Source: Sclerotinia nivalis (Eukaryota; Ascomycota; Leotiomycetes; Helotiales; Sclerotiniaceae). From it: DNA of 64,000 bases. The position numbers and the translations under genes are program-made. Positions 46,001 to 58,502 of the stretch are shown piece by piece. Location: the NCBI GenBank assembly GCA_029531795.1, contig JAPEIS010000003.1, forward strand, positions 496,001 through 560,000. The letters run 5' to 3'. Each line of letters begins with the position of its first letter. The stretch's first letter is position 1. Below the pieces are notes generated by a model. The model had not been told where the DNA came from and searched no databases. It worked only from the letters and a program-made list of their open reading frames with translations.

Positions 46001-46586
46001 GTCAAAGCACGGCGTAGTATTGGACCGCCAAAAGAGATCAGGCCAGATTTGGCTCCCGCATCGTCCGGAGGATCTTTTTACGATAAATCGAAAGCAATGC
46101 AAGTTCTACTAGTCGAAGACAACCTTGTCAACCAAAGATTATTGAAAAAGCAATTAACAAGAGCCGGATGCGTGGTCTACGTGGCCAACCATGGGCTAGA
46201 GGCTCTAGAAATATTAAGACAGTGTTCCTGCTGGCATGAGCCGGTGGAAGATGCAAAAGGTCTGGATATTATACTCATGGATTGGGAAATGCCTGTAATG
46301 GACGGCCTCACCTGTAGTCGTGAGATTCGAGCATTGCAACAATCTGGAAAGATCGTGAGACATCTTGAAATCATTGCAATTACTGCTAATGCCCGAGAAG
46401 AGCAGACCCAGTTGGCACTGCACAACGGGATTGTAAGTCTTATAAATGATGATTTGAATTGAAATGTTTTGCTGATAGGTACTGCTACAGAATTTTGTCA
46501 TGTCGAAACCTTTTTTGGTCTCGGATTTGCTTTCTAAGATGAGAGAAAGACTTAGTGGGACAGATGATGGAATGAATTTTCAGTGA
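43041..46586 (+). CDS. PAS/GAF hybrid histidine kinase
   Basis: Two-component sensor kinase with an attached receiver, upstream of phosphorelay signalling in fungi. Four exons: 43041-43426, 43488-43771, 44166-46432 and 46479-46586, about 1014 aa. The introns are 61, 394 and 46 nt; the long one has donor G|GTTCGT and restores YNSVVEVTTQKLNERRL. The N-terminus has the fungal motif DWAATPLGPLESW and a PAS-like sensor, followed by a GAF-like segment and a second PAS (MAQNAPVGMLQVSTEGKILW). Then come HisKA with phospho-acceptor His575 (IVSHEMRNPLS), the HATPase N box NLLTNAIKFT, G1 DTGVGM and G2 GGSGLGL, and a receiver with VLLVEDN and phospho-acceptor Asp929 (ILMDWEMPVMDG), ending with MSKPF. The track start is TTG; the ATG at 43041 is used here. 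Confidence 0.9.
43906..44036 (+). repeat. Diverged tandem duplication inside a histidine-kinase intron
   Basis: Two adjacent units of about 65 bp align: 43906-43970 (GGCATCCAAGTCTGAGGG...GATTGTC...GAGATTTTGAAGA) and 43971-44036 (GGTATCTAAGCTCAAGAGG...GATTGTC...TAGATATTGAAGA). They lie wholly within the unusually long second intron (43772-44165) and probably account for part of its length. Confidence 0.65.
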
Positions 46587-47676
46587 AAGAATAATTTCCA
46601 GCGTCTTCCCATAGTGACAAGAAGCGTATCATGAACTGATGATCAATCATCCCGCCTAGTTTTCGATTGGCTCTTGGATATCTCCGATTATCAAAGTCAG
46701 TATGAATAATTAAGAGAGGTGGCGGAGAGATTTTGGGAAAGGGGCTGTGGGCATATCTGCCCAGCTTCCTATAAAAACAAGGTCGTTAATGTTCCGGTAC
46801 TTTTGGCAGGAGGAAAAATATGATAGATGGGAAATCAGTCAGCATAAAGCCTAGAATGGCAATTTTGCAGCTCTCACTTCGAAGTGGTGGGTATTTGGTT
46901 AGATGAAATACTCAGACTGGATTACGAGATGTGTGGAATATAAATCATTAGGGCAGGCAAAGCCAAAAAGAAGGCTGAGAATGAGGCTTAAGTGCCAGAA
47001 TGTGAAAGGGCTGCTCACCCCTTATTTTCCGTCCATCGGATAAGGTTAGCGCTGAAGTAGGAAAAACGGAAATCATAACCAAAAACCATCAATTTTTCAT
47101 TCTTGCCTTCACGTGAATTAATTGGCCAATCATAGGAAGCATCGAACTGCAAAAAGTGTGAACACATTGTACTCAGCACTTCGGTACGTTCTCTTTGCCC
47201 AAGATATTTGGCTTCGTGTAGCGACCGAGTAGCCTGGGAAGGAGCTAGAGATGTTCTTTACCAACGCACCCCTAGCCTCGTTTAGTTTGATGAAGAAAGA
47301 GACACGACTATTCGATTTTCTCTCATATTCTACATTGAACATGTTTCAGAGAAGTGGCATTTCGTGCGTTTTCCAAGGATTTACTACATCCAAGGAATCA
47401 AGGTAAATGTAACTGGCCGTCCATATGCATGCCTTTATGCAGCGACCCGTCAGCAGCGGCATTGTGATCATAAAAACTCTCCGGTTCGTATGTTTGGTTC
47501 GTCGATGATATGTATGCAGAAATTTGTGGAACTACATTGCCTGATCACACAGCGGCAGTGCAGTCGGCGGAGCTTCGATGCCTATGCAGAGCCACAAACA
47601 AGGCTGTACCATGCAGACATAAGAGTCTACGTTTTCGCACATTTACAGACACAAAAATTCATTCTGCCATGGTGAA
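46587..47676. other. Intergenic gap between the histidine kinase and the accessory region
   Basis: About 1.1 kb with no recognisable gene. Overlapping short frames on both strands near 47100-47650 have no domain content. Confidence 0.4.
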
Positions 47677-50600
47677 ATGGCACTTTCAAGGCTCCAAGCT
47701 TCACTAGCCGCCGTCACGAACGAAGTGACAGTTGCTGCCGCAAATATAAATTTTGATTTTACGCTCGTAAGATGTGAGGCGCCGAAGGAATATCAAAATT
47801 TGGGCAATGCTCTTTCGAGGAAGCGCAAAGAGGAGGCAGAGTCAGGATCTCCTCATATCACTGCAAGGAGGCTGGGTGCGCTATTCGAAGGGATCTGTCC
47901 GCCTACACCAAATTTAATCAAAGCATATGGAGTGAGGGTATCGGAAATTGCTGATCTGGCGAAGGAGCAAACGAGCGAGCCGAGCAACAGCATGTTTGCA
48001 GCGCATACTGGAGTAGATGGAACCTCAATTTGGGCGGCTGCGACATCTTCGTCTACCGCACTACATGTACAGCTTTCAGCATGCATGCTGGTTAGTGTCT
48101 GGACTGCGCCGCAAGCAATTTCAATTTGGTTTGAACTTGTCAAAGAACGACGAAGATATGTTCAATCGAGCTTCTATACTGGGGAAAAGGTTCGTTACAC
48201 TACCCTTACCGCCGCCGCTCAAGCCGATATATCTCGATTACACTTGGCGGAATGGGATGCAAGTGCACGATCCTGGTTGCGAACTACGAATGAGATGAAA
48301 AGGCGAGAACAAAGACAATTAATGCTTATACTCGACAATGTCAGCATACCCATTAATCAAGATATGGTGGTACACTCGAGTGTACTTTCAGCTTGGAAGT
48401 CTGCACTTGAATCGATGGAGAAGCTCGTAACTGGCATGCCTCAAGCGGTGAACAGCGGGCCAACGCTTCTTGCACTGAGCACTTGGCACCTCTACCCGGA
48501 CCTATTGCTGCCCGCACACGATAACAAAGTAGTACGGTTTCTTGATCCATTGGTCCAATCTGGTGGCATGCTCACCGTCGGCCTCGAAAATGCTGGCAAG
48601 GATGATTTGTGTGGTGTCTACTGGTCACTATCTTTGGCTCACATAAACTACTATGGTCATCCGGTTCCTACCAGTACATGCCCAGCCCATAACTTCGCCA
48701 GAATATCTTTTCCTCAGTTTAATCAAGCTGTGTTTGGCTGCTTAGCTGGAAAGTGGGCATCCAATGGAATAGATCTAAACTCTTCCGCCCAGGTGTCTGC
48801 TCTTATTCAAGGATATATTAGCATACTCGCTCGCAATGAAACACTACCCCTTCCAAGAATCGCGGCAATTAAGTTTCTGAATGATTCAGATCATTGGTTC
48901 AATTTGATGGCGACAGCAGCATGGGCCCACTTGGACGAATCTAGTACCTATAAAGATCGGGAAATGGATCAAAAGCTTTTGAATTATGGTCTTCGAAGAT
49001 CGTCCGACTTTTTTCCAGAAGAAATCACCGAGCCACTATTTGGCCTTCTCAACACCCAGACACTTCTAGACTGAATGAAAGGACCCGAAGAGAGAATAGC
49101 TTACCTTCGTAGAATAACCATTGAGGCAAACGGTGTTCACGGACCAGATTTTGTGTTGCATCCCATCCTCATTCGATATTATGAGATTGAACAAGATCGT
49201 AGTGAACTGGGGCATTTTGCATCAGCGGTACCGATTCTAGCGACTGCTCACAAAAGACGTATATCTCATACCCTTGACACCGTTGAGTCTGTGCCGCAAT
49301 ACCGCCATCGACGCCGGGTCACATTACCACATACATATCGTGGCGGCCCTTCAGAAGAAATAATGAATCTATCATCCAAAGAGACATTTGAACGTTCCGA
49401 CTGTTTATATCCAAGTTTCTTTTACAAAGATGCAGAAGATGCTTTCCGCCATGAATACAAATTAGTCTGGGGTGATTCCAAAAATGCAGGGATCTACCAA
49501 GCGGAGCGCACTCATGACATATGTTTCCGAAATCCAACGATATGGGACTTAATATGGTGTCTGAGACAAGATATGTTTGATACGATGGCACTACTTTGCC
49601 ATATTAAAACAAGAATGAATTCGTTCTCACAGTTTACTTCATCTATGCAAGCACTATCAGTAGCGTCGAAAATATATAGAGTTCTACCAAACGCAACATT
49701 CTCAATCGAGATGCTCAACAAACCGATTTCGGCGACCAAATGGGCCCTCAAATCATTGACATGTCCCGTGTCGCGGAACATAGCTCTTGCTTGTGTGGCA
49801 TATATGGAACCCAGATTTGATATTGATCCAGACTTGCTGTCTGGTGTTTTAGCTTTAGCTTTCGAGAACTCGCTCTACATAGCTATGGCGGTATGCGTTT
49901 CTTCTCCTTTAATGTTACAAAACCACTGGGTATCATCTTTCAACATCCGCGTCATCAGTGCCTTCTTGATGCGATTTTCTCCAATGCTCCTTTTCATTGT
50001 TTGATATTAGGTTAATAACTTGCAAAGTCTTGTCCAATCTTATTAGCTTTATAGGAGTATTCAAAGAAAGCTGTATTTTCATATTGAACGTTGGATGTGG
50101 ATGGTATCTTTAAAGTTCACACTTAAAAGAATACCTACTGATGAGAAATGTAGCTCGTTTGCGATCCTATGCAACAGCCAAAACCATATGAATTAAAACG
50201 AATACTGGGTAACGTCGGCAGACCAGGTATCACAATGTTAGTATCGCCAAAAGACTGTATCACCAGATCAAAAGATCCCTTGGCATGGAGCGTTGTCACC
50301 AACCACGCGTTTAATGGCGTTGCTGAGGACCATTTCGGAAAGACCAGTCTCCACCTTTCTTTCACAGAATATTATGTCCCCCTCATACAAAACGTCGTAC
50401 ACGGTCAAGACAATCAAGTTTTCTTCCTCGAATCTGTGGTTTCTGTGCATGACTCGGGAGCTTGGGTGGGTGATGTCAATATACTTGATGCTTTAGAGGG
50501 CGGCAAGATCCGCGTGGTATTGAGGACAATGAATCGTCCTCTAAAGCTTGCGATCATAGTAACGAGAAATCCAAGGGTTATATTGAAAGCCTGAGGTCTG

Positions 50601-50821
50601 TGGAGACCTGGAACGATATTCTTGACCCTCCGTTAGGAGTATTCGTGGTGAGGGCAAATGGCAATTCGCTTGCCAGGTTAGCGGCGGCCGCCAGCCTGGC
50701 GAATTCAAGCAGGTGGGGGCCAATAATTATTTATCCAAGTAATTTTTGCTGGAAATGTTATGCCAGGAACGCCGGGCCTGTCGCCATTGATGTGGGTGCA
50801 AACCGAGCATTCGTGTACTGA
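47677..50821 (+). pseudogene. Large uncharacterised fungal protein family, broken copy
   Basis: The N-terminus (AAANINFDFTLVRCEAPKEY, HITARRLGALFEGICPPTPN) and several later blocks (WLRTTNEMKRREQRQLMLIL, STWHLYPDLL, GVYWSLSLAHINYYG, LHLSFTEYYVPL, FLESVVSVHDSGAWVGDVNI, CWKC) are features I associate with a large, unnamed protein family widespread in ascomycetes; no biochemical role is known to me. The frame is open from 47677 to an in-frame TGA at 49072-49074, continues in the same frame to 49890, and can be spliced (GTATGC, 49891-50153) to LVCDPMQQPKPYELKR. Near 50500 a frameshift is needed to reach the segment CDHSNEKSKGYIESL and the end at 50821. One stop and one frameshift suggest a recent pseudogene; a sequencing or assembly error is the alternative. 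Confidence 0.75.
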
Positions 50822-52148
50822 CATTTTTTCTGTCTTTTTCGAAAATGTGAAAATTCTAAGTTCTTTGTATTCTTTCATGAAATAGCAAATCATTCTGGCA
50901 CTGTGCAATGGCATTAAATGCAGCAACTTTGATTAGTAACCTCAGATATAAATTAGGTTTCAGTTGACTGCATTTATGGAAATATAGACTATACTACTCA
51001 GCGTAGCAAGTATCCTATCAACATCTTACCCGCCGTATCCTATCCTTTTCTTCCTATGCTCAAACCTACTCACTCTCCAAGACATCTGATGTATTTTGCT
51101 TCCAAGGCCAACTTTTGCTTTGAAATTCACTTCTCTCCTTACTTTGGAGTAGATGTGCGCTGGCAGAGAGTACTATGCTCTATTTAAGGCCCAATAAAGA
51201 CCTTATCCTATTCATCCGTTTTCTCTTCCCACAAAGATGTCTTACATAATCGACCGATCAAACTTAAAATGATGTTATAGATAGTGCAGAAGGGAACAGT
51301 AACTTCATTTTCTATGAGATAAGTCGTTTTTTGTTTACGTCTTTTCCTTGGGTGTTTACTCCCGTCTCTATTGCTCGCTTTTTAATAGTGTTATGTGATT
51401 ACTGGTTTGATGTTGGATAGGGGGTGATTGTGGGGAGGCAAAGACTCGGAGGACTACGAGGGAAAAGAAAAGAGGGCGAGGAACGAAAGGTAATCCAAAG
51501 AGAGAGGAAGGAGAAATTGAATGGAAGGGAAGGAAAAGAAGTCGCTAGAGGTACCCCTGCGCTATACAGCGCAAATGTACAAAATGGAATATTGGAAATC
51601 GATCTAGATGATTTACAAGATCCTTATTTACAATGTAGATGCCCCGATTCAATAGATCTAGTGCACTTCAATTGAACTTCGTTCCAGGCTATAGTCGAAG
51701 CATTCCGATCTTTTGGGGGGTTTTGAGATCTGTTATTGAGACCTAAGTTTGTGTCGGTTAATTCTCGGTTAATTTTAGGCAATGGACTATATTCAAAAAG
51801 TATAGAAGAATACTATACTGTACCAAACTTAATTAAAAATACTCAGACTATTATCCGATGTGAATTTAGATGACCAGGAAGCCGGGACCAATTATCATGT
51901 TGCTAGAACTAATGCTAAAAATGGCAACAGTTTGTTGTTAAGATCAAGCCCCATATTTCACGTGCCCTCGTGTCTGGAACGCGACTTCCTCACCCCCTCC
52001 TTGCTAGAGAATCCACTGAATATTGTTTGCTTTTTTGATTGCATTATATGATAGCTCAACATTTGAAACTCCTTCTTTCCTTAACATTTCTTTGAAAGAT
52101 CATCATTTTATTTATCAACCCTTCGTTGAATACACATTTTTGCTCATC
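50822..52148. other. Intergenic gap
   Basis: About 1.3 kb between the broken family member and the DUF4470 gene. An open frame at 51424-51675, rich in Arg, Lys and Glu, has no recognisable domain. The segment just before 52148 is presumably the promoter of the next gene. Confidence 0.35.
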
Positions 52149-55100
52149 ATGTCGGCGGCGTCGGGCAAAGAGAACGCAGCAACAGTTGCAGCTGTGGAGA
52201 AGCTCAATGATGAAGGCAACGTTTTGTATAAATCGGGAAAACTTCTTGAAGGTATGTAATTTTTACAAGTAGCTTCCTATTTGCAGTCTTTATCTTCTAT
52301 CCTGTCATCAAACTGATCGACACATAGCCGTCAAAAAATATCAAGAAGCCATGGTAGTCGACGACGATGCCGGCCCATGTACTCTGAAGCCTTGTCGCAA
52401 TATGACTGCTACTTACTTTGAGCTCGGTAGATATACTTCATGTCGCGAAATGACTGAGCGGGTAATCGAAATAATCAAAGAGAATATGCCAGAGGACAAG
52501 GTAATCCTTGCAAAACTTGCACAACGAGTACAGAGATCTATAGAACACATTCCTCAGGTTTCCGAGCAGGAAAAGCTCAAGAGGCGTCTCAAAATATCTG
52601 CTTCTTTACCACGCTACCGTGCTTCTATGTGAGCCCTTGGAACTTTTCCTTCATTGGTATTTTTGGCTAACTACTGTTCAGGTACACAACGATGGATTAT
52701 TTCACTGTCGGACACGACATCGCCGAGAGCGTCTTCAATGATCTCCCCCAGAATTTCCCTCGGGAGGATGATAAAACAATGTCATTTTTTCTCGGTGGCA
52801 TTGGGGATGCTCGCCATTTTTATGCAACCATGATCGATCTCCATGCATCAGAGAAGAAAGGAATCGCTCCTCGCCGAAAATATCATTTCGTCGCAAATGA
52901 TCTCAACAAATGTGCTCTCACCAGGGATCTTATCATCTGGAAGTTATTAGACGAGCTGTCAACATTGGCACACGACTCTGATCAGGGACTGATGGCTTTA
53001 GCTACCATCTTTTTCATCTATGAATCATACCTAATACCCAAGTACATCCATGAGAACCTGCGCGCGATAATGGAGAACATTCTTGTCATTTTAGAAAAGG
53101 TATGCGAATCTTTCAAATTCTGGTTGGCTATGGTGGTCTTTTCTTTCCTTCCCCTTGCGAGACTCTTTTCACTCTCCTCGGTCTTCCAAGCCTACCTTAA
53201 CCTGCCGAATGGTTGTCTTCAAATTCAACGGGAACATTCATCTCGATCCCTTGCAGACATCTGATATATGGTTGACCTACATCCACTAACATTCGGTTTT
53301 AGGGCGATTCACCACTCCCATGGGTCTCACTTCATGCACACGATATTCCAAAATACATAGAAGTCCTGAAGCATTGGATCTGCGGGGACTTCGAGAATTT
53401 TACAACCTCGAAGGTCATGCAGGGCATACAGATTGCATTGTCCCAACGCCCACTTTTTCCTGATCAAAACTGCAAGAAGGAGAAGCAAATGTACGCTAAA
53501 TACGGATTTCTCCGACCTCCGGAAAAGACCCTTCTTTCTCTTGAGCCAATATTGTGGGAGCTTATCAAAACTCCATCTAAATATAACGGGCTTCGTGGGT
53601 ATATTCAAAAAAACTGGATATTCAATCCAACCATGATGGATCTTGATTGGTACAAAGATTTACAAAGAAGGGATCGCTCTGAAGCATTTGATTTTGGTAA
53701 TGATCCTTTCGATGCTCTTGGCCAGTTTGAATCTTTTTACAAGGGACAGAAGCCGTCAAGCTTGTTTGATCATGTAGCCCCGTTGTTCAAAGGTGCAGCA
53801 GATGCAATCAAAAAAATGAAGCAAAGACTCCACGTTGAAGTCCTGTGTGGAGATGTTATTGAAATTGCCGAATGGCTTCGTTATAATATTTCGCCCACCA
53901 GAGTTCCACGATCAGAGAAGTTCCCTACAGAGTTTGACCTCATTCACCTAAGTAATATCCCGTAAGTCAGCTCTGATCCTCAGATCAGCCTCATTGCTGA
54001 TTCTTTTCTTCTGTCAAACCATCACGTTTCTTCTGCTCATACCTTTCCTTGGCCACATATATAGTCAAAGTTGCAACATGAAAGCTGACCTCAATTGACA
54101 GTGATTATATTGGCGGTCACTTATCTACATTTCTTTATATCACACCAATCATGAAATTCGTGCCATCCAGTATTTTGCAATCCAATTGTTTGCGCAATGC
54201 AGGAAGCTGGGACTCCATTGAGGCATTCTTAGCAGATTATCAATGTATCACAGACAAAGAAATGCTAAGACAGCTCACTGGTGTTAGCGTGGTTAACGAA
54301 CCTCTCAAGGACACGATTTTCCCTTTGATCGGATACAATTGGTATACCCCTGCTCTACCAATTTTTCAAGGCGACTGGTCGGTCATGTTGCCCCGGAATG
54401 ATTTCCAGAAGTGGTTTTACGCGCTGTTCTTCAGACTCGCCTTGCCGTACAACGTTGACATCATCGACATTCCCAAAATTATTTTCTCTCCTCTCAATCT
54501 CACCATTCTTTTCCGTCTAATAGATCAATTACGCTCTCTTCATTATCCATCTCATTGGATGTCAGAGATCCTTTTGAATATCATCGAGAACAAAGTCGTC
54601 ACTAACTGTCGTCCCCCAAGAATATCACCGAATCCCGTGTCAGCATTGAAGCAACAGCACAAGACCAGAAGCTTGTGCACAGTTCCGTTCTCCCACGAAA
54701 TGGCAACTCTCACGCGATTATTCATACCTCTTCTTCCTTTCACTCTGAAATCATCGGCTATTCCAGCCCAAAGCGATATTTTCAGGTATACATTTCCACT
54801 ACCCAGCTTTATGAGTGACCAAGAATGGCCAAGTAACCTTACCCTCGTCTTCTGGAGTCACACGTGTTTAGAAGATTTAGGCGATCTGGGATTCAAATCA
54901 TTTGCGATTGATATTCGTCCTTTTTTGGATCCAACCTGGGGTGACGAAATGGACAGCAAATTCAAAGGTTCTAAATTCGATGCGTTCAGAAACAATGGAT
55001 TGGTTGTATGGAGTACTGTGGAGTGGGATATTGAAGCACGTGAAGCAAGTGCTTGGATGCCCAGTGCCCTAGTGGATAAGATGATCAGAGAGATAGACTG

Positions 55101-55269
55101 GACTTGTGGTTTGTTTAGGACTGATACATGGGAGAGATGTTGGGCGTTACCGTGTATGGTGATTGATGCGAGGAAAGGCGAAGCGTGGAGAGATGATATC
55201 ACTTCAGCTGCAGATCGACAACTTGTGGACTTTGCCAAGCAAGTGTTAGACCTTGAGAGCCAGGAATAG
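52149..55269 (+). CDS. TPR-DUF4470 domain protein
   Basis: Function unknown; DUF4470 occurs in fungal proteins, often beside MYND or TPR modules, and in animal dynein-assembly proteins. Five exons: 52149-52251, 52328-52628, 52682-53099, 53303-53961 and 54102-55269, all with GT-AG borders and consistent phase, about 882 aa. The N-terminus is a short TPR-like repeat region (KLNDEGNVLYKSGKLLEAVKK, then NMTATYFELGRYTSCREM). DUF4470 follows: MSFFLGGIGDARHFYATMIDL, KYHFVANDLNKCALTRDLII, WKLLDEL. The C-terminal half contains FDLIHLSNIPDYIGGHLSTF, which resembles a methyltransferase-like core, but no SAM-binding motif is evident. The third intron is long (203 nt). All frames are intact. Confidence 0.85.
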
Positions 55270-56985
55270 TGGTAATGATGCTATAGACGAGTGAGCCTTT
55301 TGCATTAGCATCTGATTCTTGAGTGAATCATAAGTGAGCCGAGAATTGTAACGATAGTCGTTAGATCTCTTAGGATTCATGGAAAAAGTTAACGATGCAT
55401 CTGAAGTACCACTTACGCCCCAGCGATTACTATACGAGGGCAAGCTACCGTATTTCGAACACTTCGATCCCTGGAGTTCAGCAGCTAGACTATAGAACTA
55501 CATAATCATTTCTGCTTTAATATCTTGCATCCTCTTATGCTTCCAGCATCATGGGCAAAATCGTGTATTCGACGACTGCTTCCCAAATGTATGTCGACTA
55601 ACTCCTAAAGAAGCCATCAAGCAAATAACAAAACGCAAATAGTATAGCATCATAGGCTGTTTCTTATCATGGAAGTCTGGAAGCATCTTCCATCTAGGTC
55701 GGATACGTCCAGTAAGGCTTACATTTCGGAGTTTTGTTATATGGCATATATCAATTACCAAGAGAGAAAAATTAGCGGTCGGCTTTTAGCATAGTGGGAT
55801 TGGATTTCTTCGACCCCTCTCGAAACTTGAACCTCCAGTGTCCGAACCAAATTCGACATTTACATTTCAAAAACTTGTATCAAAGTAAAGCATGGTATGA
55901 ATAAATTATCATTGAAACACTATATAAGATTACTAGTAGTGTCTCTACTTATAGGATCTCCTCATCCCACTTAATTATTAACGCTAGAAAACGAATGATG
56001 GACAACTCGTGGAGTCGGTTTCAAAAGGGTCATTACTGTTGAATGATTGATTGATTGATTTAATTAACGTCCACACTGAGTCAAAGACTATCTAGGACGG
56101 TTAAGAGCTCAATCGAGCTCTTAACAGATGGCTATGGGTAGTGCTATCTAAATAGCATACAGGTTTGTATATATTTTTGATGGGGGAAGTGAAAATTAAT
56201 ACTGGGGAGCAAAGCCCGACCTCTATACAGCATCGCATATAAAGATAAAAATACCAATCAAAGCATTACACTCATAATTTTCCAAATCCGATCCCTCTAT
56301 CAATCAAATCCAAACAACCTTCCTTCACATCAACTCTTTGCCCTATTCGTAACTTCCCAGCAATCATGCCTTGCCTAATATCGACTTCATAGAACCCTCT
56401 AAACCATAGGGATATTGATCCTACAAGGTGCCCCAATCCTGTATGTAGTATATCCTCCACCGAATTCTATAGCAGATACATCATTAGCTCGGGTCGTTCT
56501 ACGCAGCTCCTCCAAGTATATGAATTGTTGTTGTTTTGATTCGAATCGAAGGAGGTAAAGCCTAAACCTTAAAACCGAATTTGATAAATCGCGCCCGATG
56601 CCCCAGAGGGATCTTGGAGATGATTTTGTAGTATATTATCGTAGATAATAGTGTTGTCCTTTGTTTCGTAATAAAAGTAGTATTGTAGAAAGCACAATCC
56701 GATAATGCGATTGTCAAAAAACCGAGATCTGGTTTTTACCATCAACCAACTCGGAGGCAAAAAACATCGCGATCGAGTGCCTCTTCCTCTTCCAATCACT
56801 ACGACTCCATCAAATGATTCAAACTTAGCTCTGCAGACTCTAATAATTAAATAAAAGAGCTGGAGGTTCGTAGAGGACACCGCGTACAGGTGTTGAGTCT
56901 TGTCCTCCTCATTACTGTTGAAGTCGACTCGCTATGATCGTCATCAATACTAAAACTTGTAGTTAGCAGGGATCGAAGAGCGCCA
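55270..56985. other. Intergenic gap with a perfect hairpin
   Basis: About 1.7 kb. It contains the hairpin at 56100-56125 and a short TGAT microsatellite near 56043-56060. An open minus frame at 56272-56460 has no recognisable domain. The F-box gene might extend a little into the right end through an extra 3' exon (see that entry). Confidence 0.35.
56100..56125. repeat. 11-bp perfect inverted repeat (hairpin)
   Basis: GTTAAGAGCTC (56100-56110) and GAGCTCTTAAC (56115-56125) are exact reverse complements around a 4-nt loop, AATC. The arms contain the SacI-type palindrome GAGCTC. No gene is within several hundred bases on either side. Confidence 0.85.
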
Positions 56986-58502
56986 TCAGCTCAATAACTC
57001 CATTGAAGAAGACTCACCATCATAGCCAAATTGATCTCTTTCTGCCTGAGATGTTGTGTCTAGTTCAGGAGGGTTGGTGGTACCTGTCTCTTCTTCACCA
57101 CCATCTGCAGGGACATCATCTTTATCGAACCATGGGCTCGGACCAAAACCTCTTTTGAAATACGTGTATGGGTATGCAGGTTGTGGGTTCTGCGGATAAA
57201 AACTCCAGTAAACGCCCGTCTCACCAGATTTCTCAGCCAGACGCATCTCGGCACCGTCAAAATTCTCACCATTATGCCATTTTCCAGTTCCAATCTTGAG
57301 GACGCGAAGTTTAGGGAGATCACTTTGCATCCTCAGGTAATAGTCGGACCATTTTGTTCGGTAGTGCCATGTTTTCCTTTCATCTTATGGATCGTTAGCA
57401 TAATTAAATGTTTCAGTGATGGGGAATTCTGACCCAAACCGGCGGTAGGCTGGACAGCATAGTTCTCCTCGTCGAGGTTTCCAAATTGCCTAACAACTGA
57501 AAGCATAGGACAGGCGTCGAGCGTTAAGACCTCCAACGTCTTTCCATGAGATATAATCCAATCTAATTGCCAGTCGTGAGAGAAACTATAGTTTCCCAAT
57601 TCCAACTTTTCCAATCTTGGGAAGTGGACACCTCTCCAATCACATCTTGGGAAATATCCCCATAATTGATCGCAGTGAATAGTGAGAAACTTCAAATTCT
57701 CAGCACAGGGTGCTAACCACGTAGAAGGCAATTCAGCAAAGAAATTATGCATTTCGGGGAAAAACCATGAGCTTCCCGGAAACGCTTCATCGTATTCAGT
57801 AACCACTCTAAGACGTAAATTCGTGATTCGTTTTAAGACTGCAAGGAAATCTTCTGATGTGGTCAAACTCGAATCATTGACATTCTGTAAGTTCTTCAGG
57901 GAAATTGTGTTGAGACAGGGTGTAGGATATTGGGAGCTATTTAGAGAAGCAAATAACTTTTTCAGAAAAGCAGTACGGTATTCATGGCTATCTGGTACTC
58001 GGACAGCATAAAAACTCCTTTCGTCGCCTTCATCGCAATGGTAACACATCTGGGCGAATTCGACTTCAACCGTGGTGAGTTTGGGGAATCTGTTGCACTT
58101 TCCGACGAGTTTTCTCCTCGGGGCGGTAAATTCGTTTTCGAAGTGCCCATACTCATTCCATTCTTCTATCGATAAATTGGGAGTACGATTTGTGATGTAG
58201 CGAATGGTCCGAATGGCTTGTTTGAGATGCGGTACATCTAAGATCCTCTCCAGCCTGGTTTGTGGAATTGTAGAGACCGTTTCGTCAGCTGCTCCATCCC
58301 CTTCTTTTCCATCGACATTTTTCCGTTCATCATCATCCTCTTCTGAACCTATATCTTCAAGGTTCACACTACAGTATGAGAAGAGTTCTCGAGTGGCCTG
58401 GATCGAGAGGAATTTCGAAACAAGACGAAGATTTTCGAGATCAGAAGTGTCCTCCACCTTTTCGATGATCAAACGAACGAGTTCCACTTGAATTTTGTTC
58501 AT
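56986..58502 (-). CDS. F-box domain protein
   Basis: Probable substrate-recognition subunit of an SCF ubiquitin ligase. Exon 1 (58502-57440) opens with an F-box-like helix set (IQVELVRLIIEKVEDTSDLE, LRLVSKFLSIQATRELF). A 56-nt intron (57439-57384, G|GTTTGG...CATAAG, with GCTAACG upstream) leads to exon 2 beginning DERKTWHYRTKW, and the simplest end is 56986, about 486 aa. The middle holds leucine-rich, LRR-like strands (FPRLEKLELGNYSF, LEVLTLDACP, LPKLRVLKIG), as in many fungal F-box proteins, and an acidic loop near residue 55. A GTGAGT donor near 57022 could splice onto a short extra exon ending about 56912. The donor of the main intron is not consensus. Confidence 0.78.
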
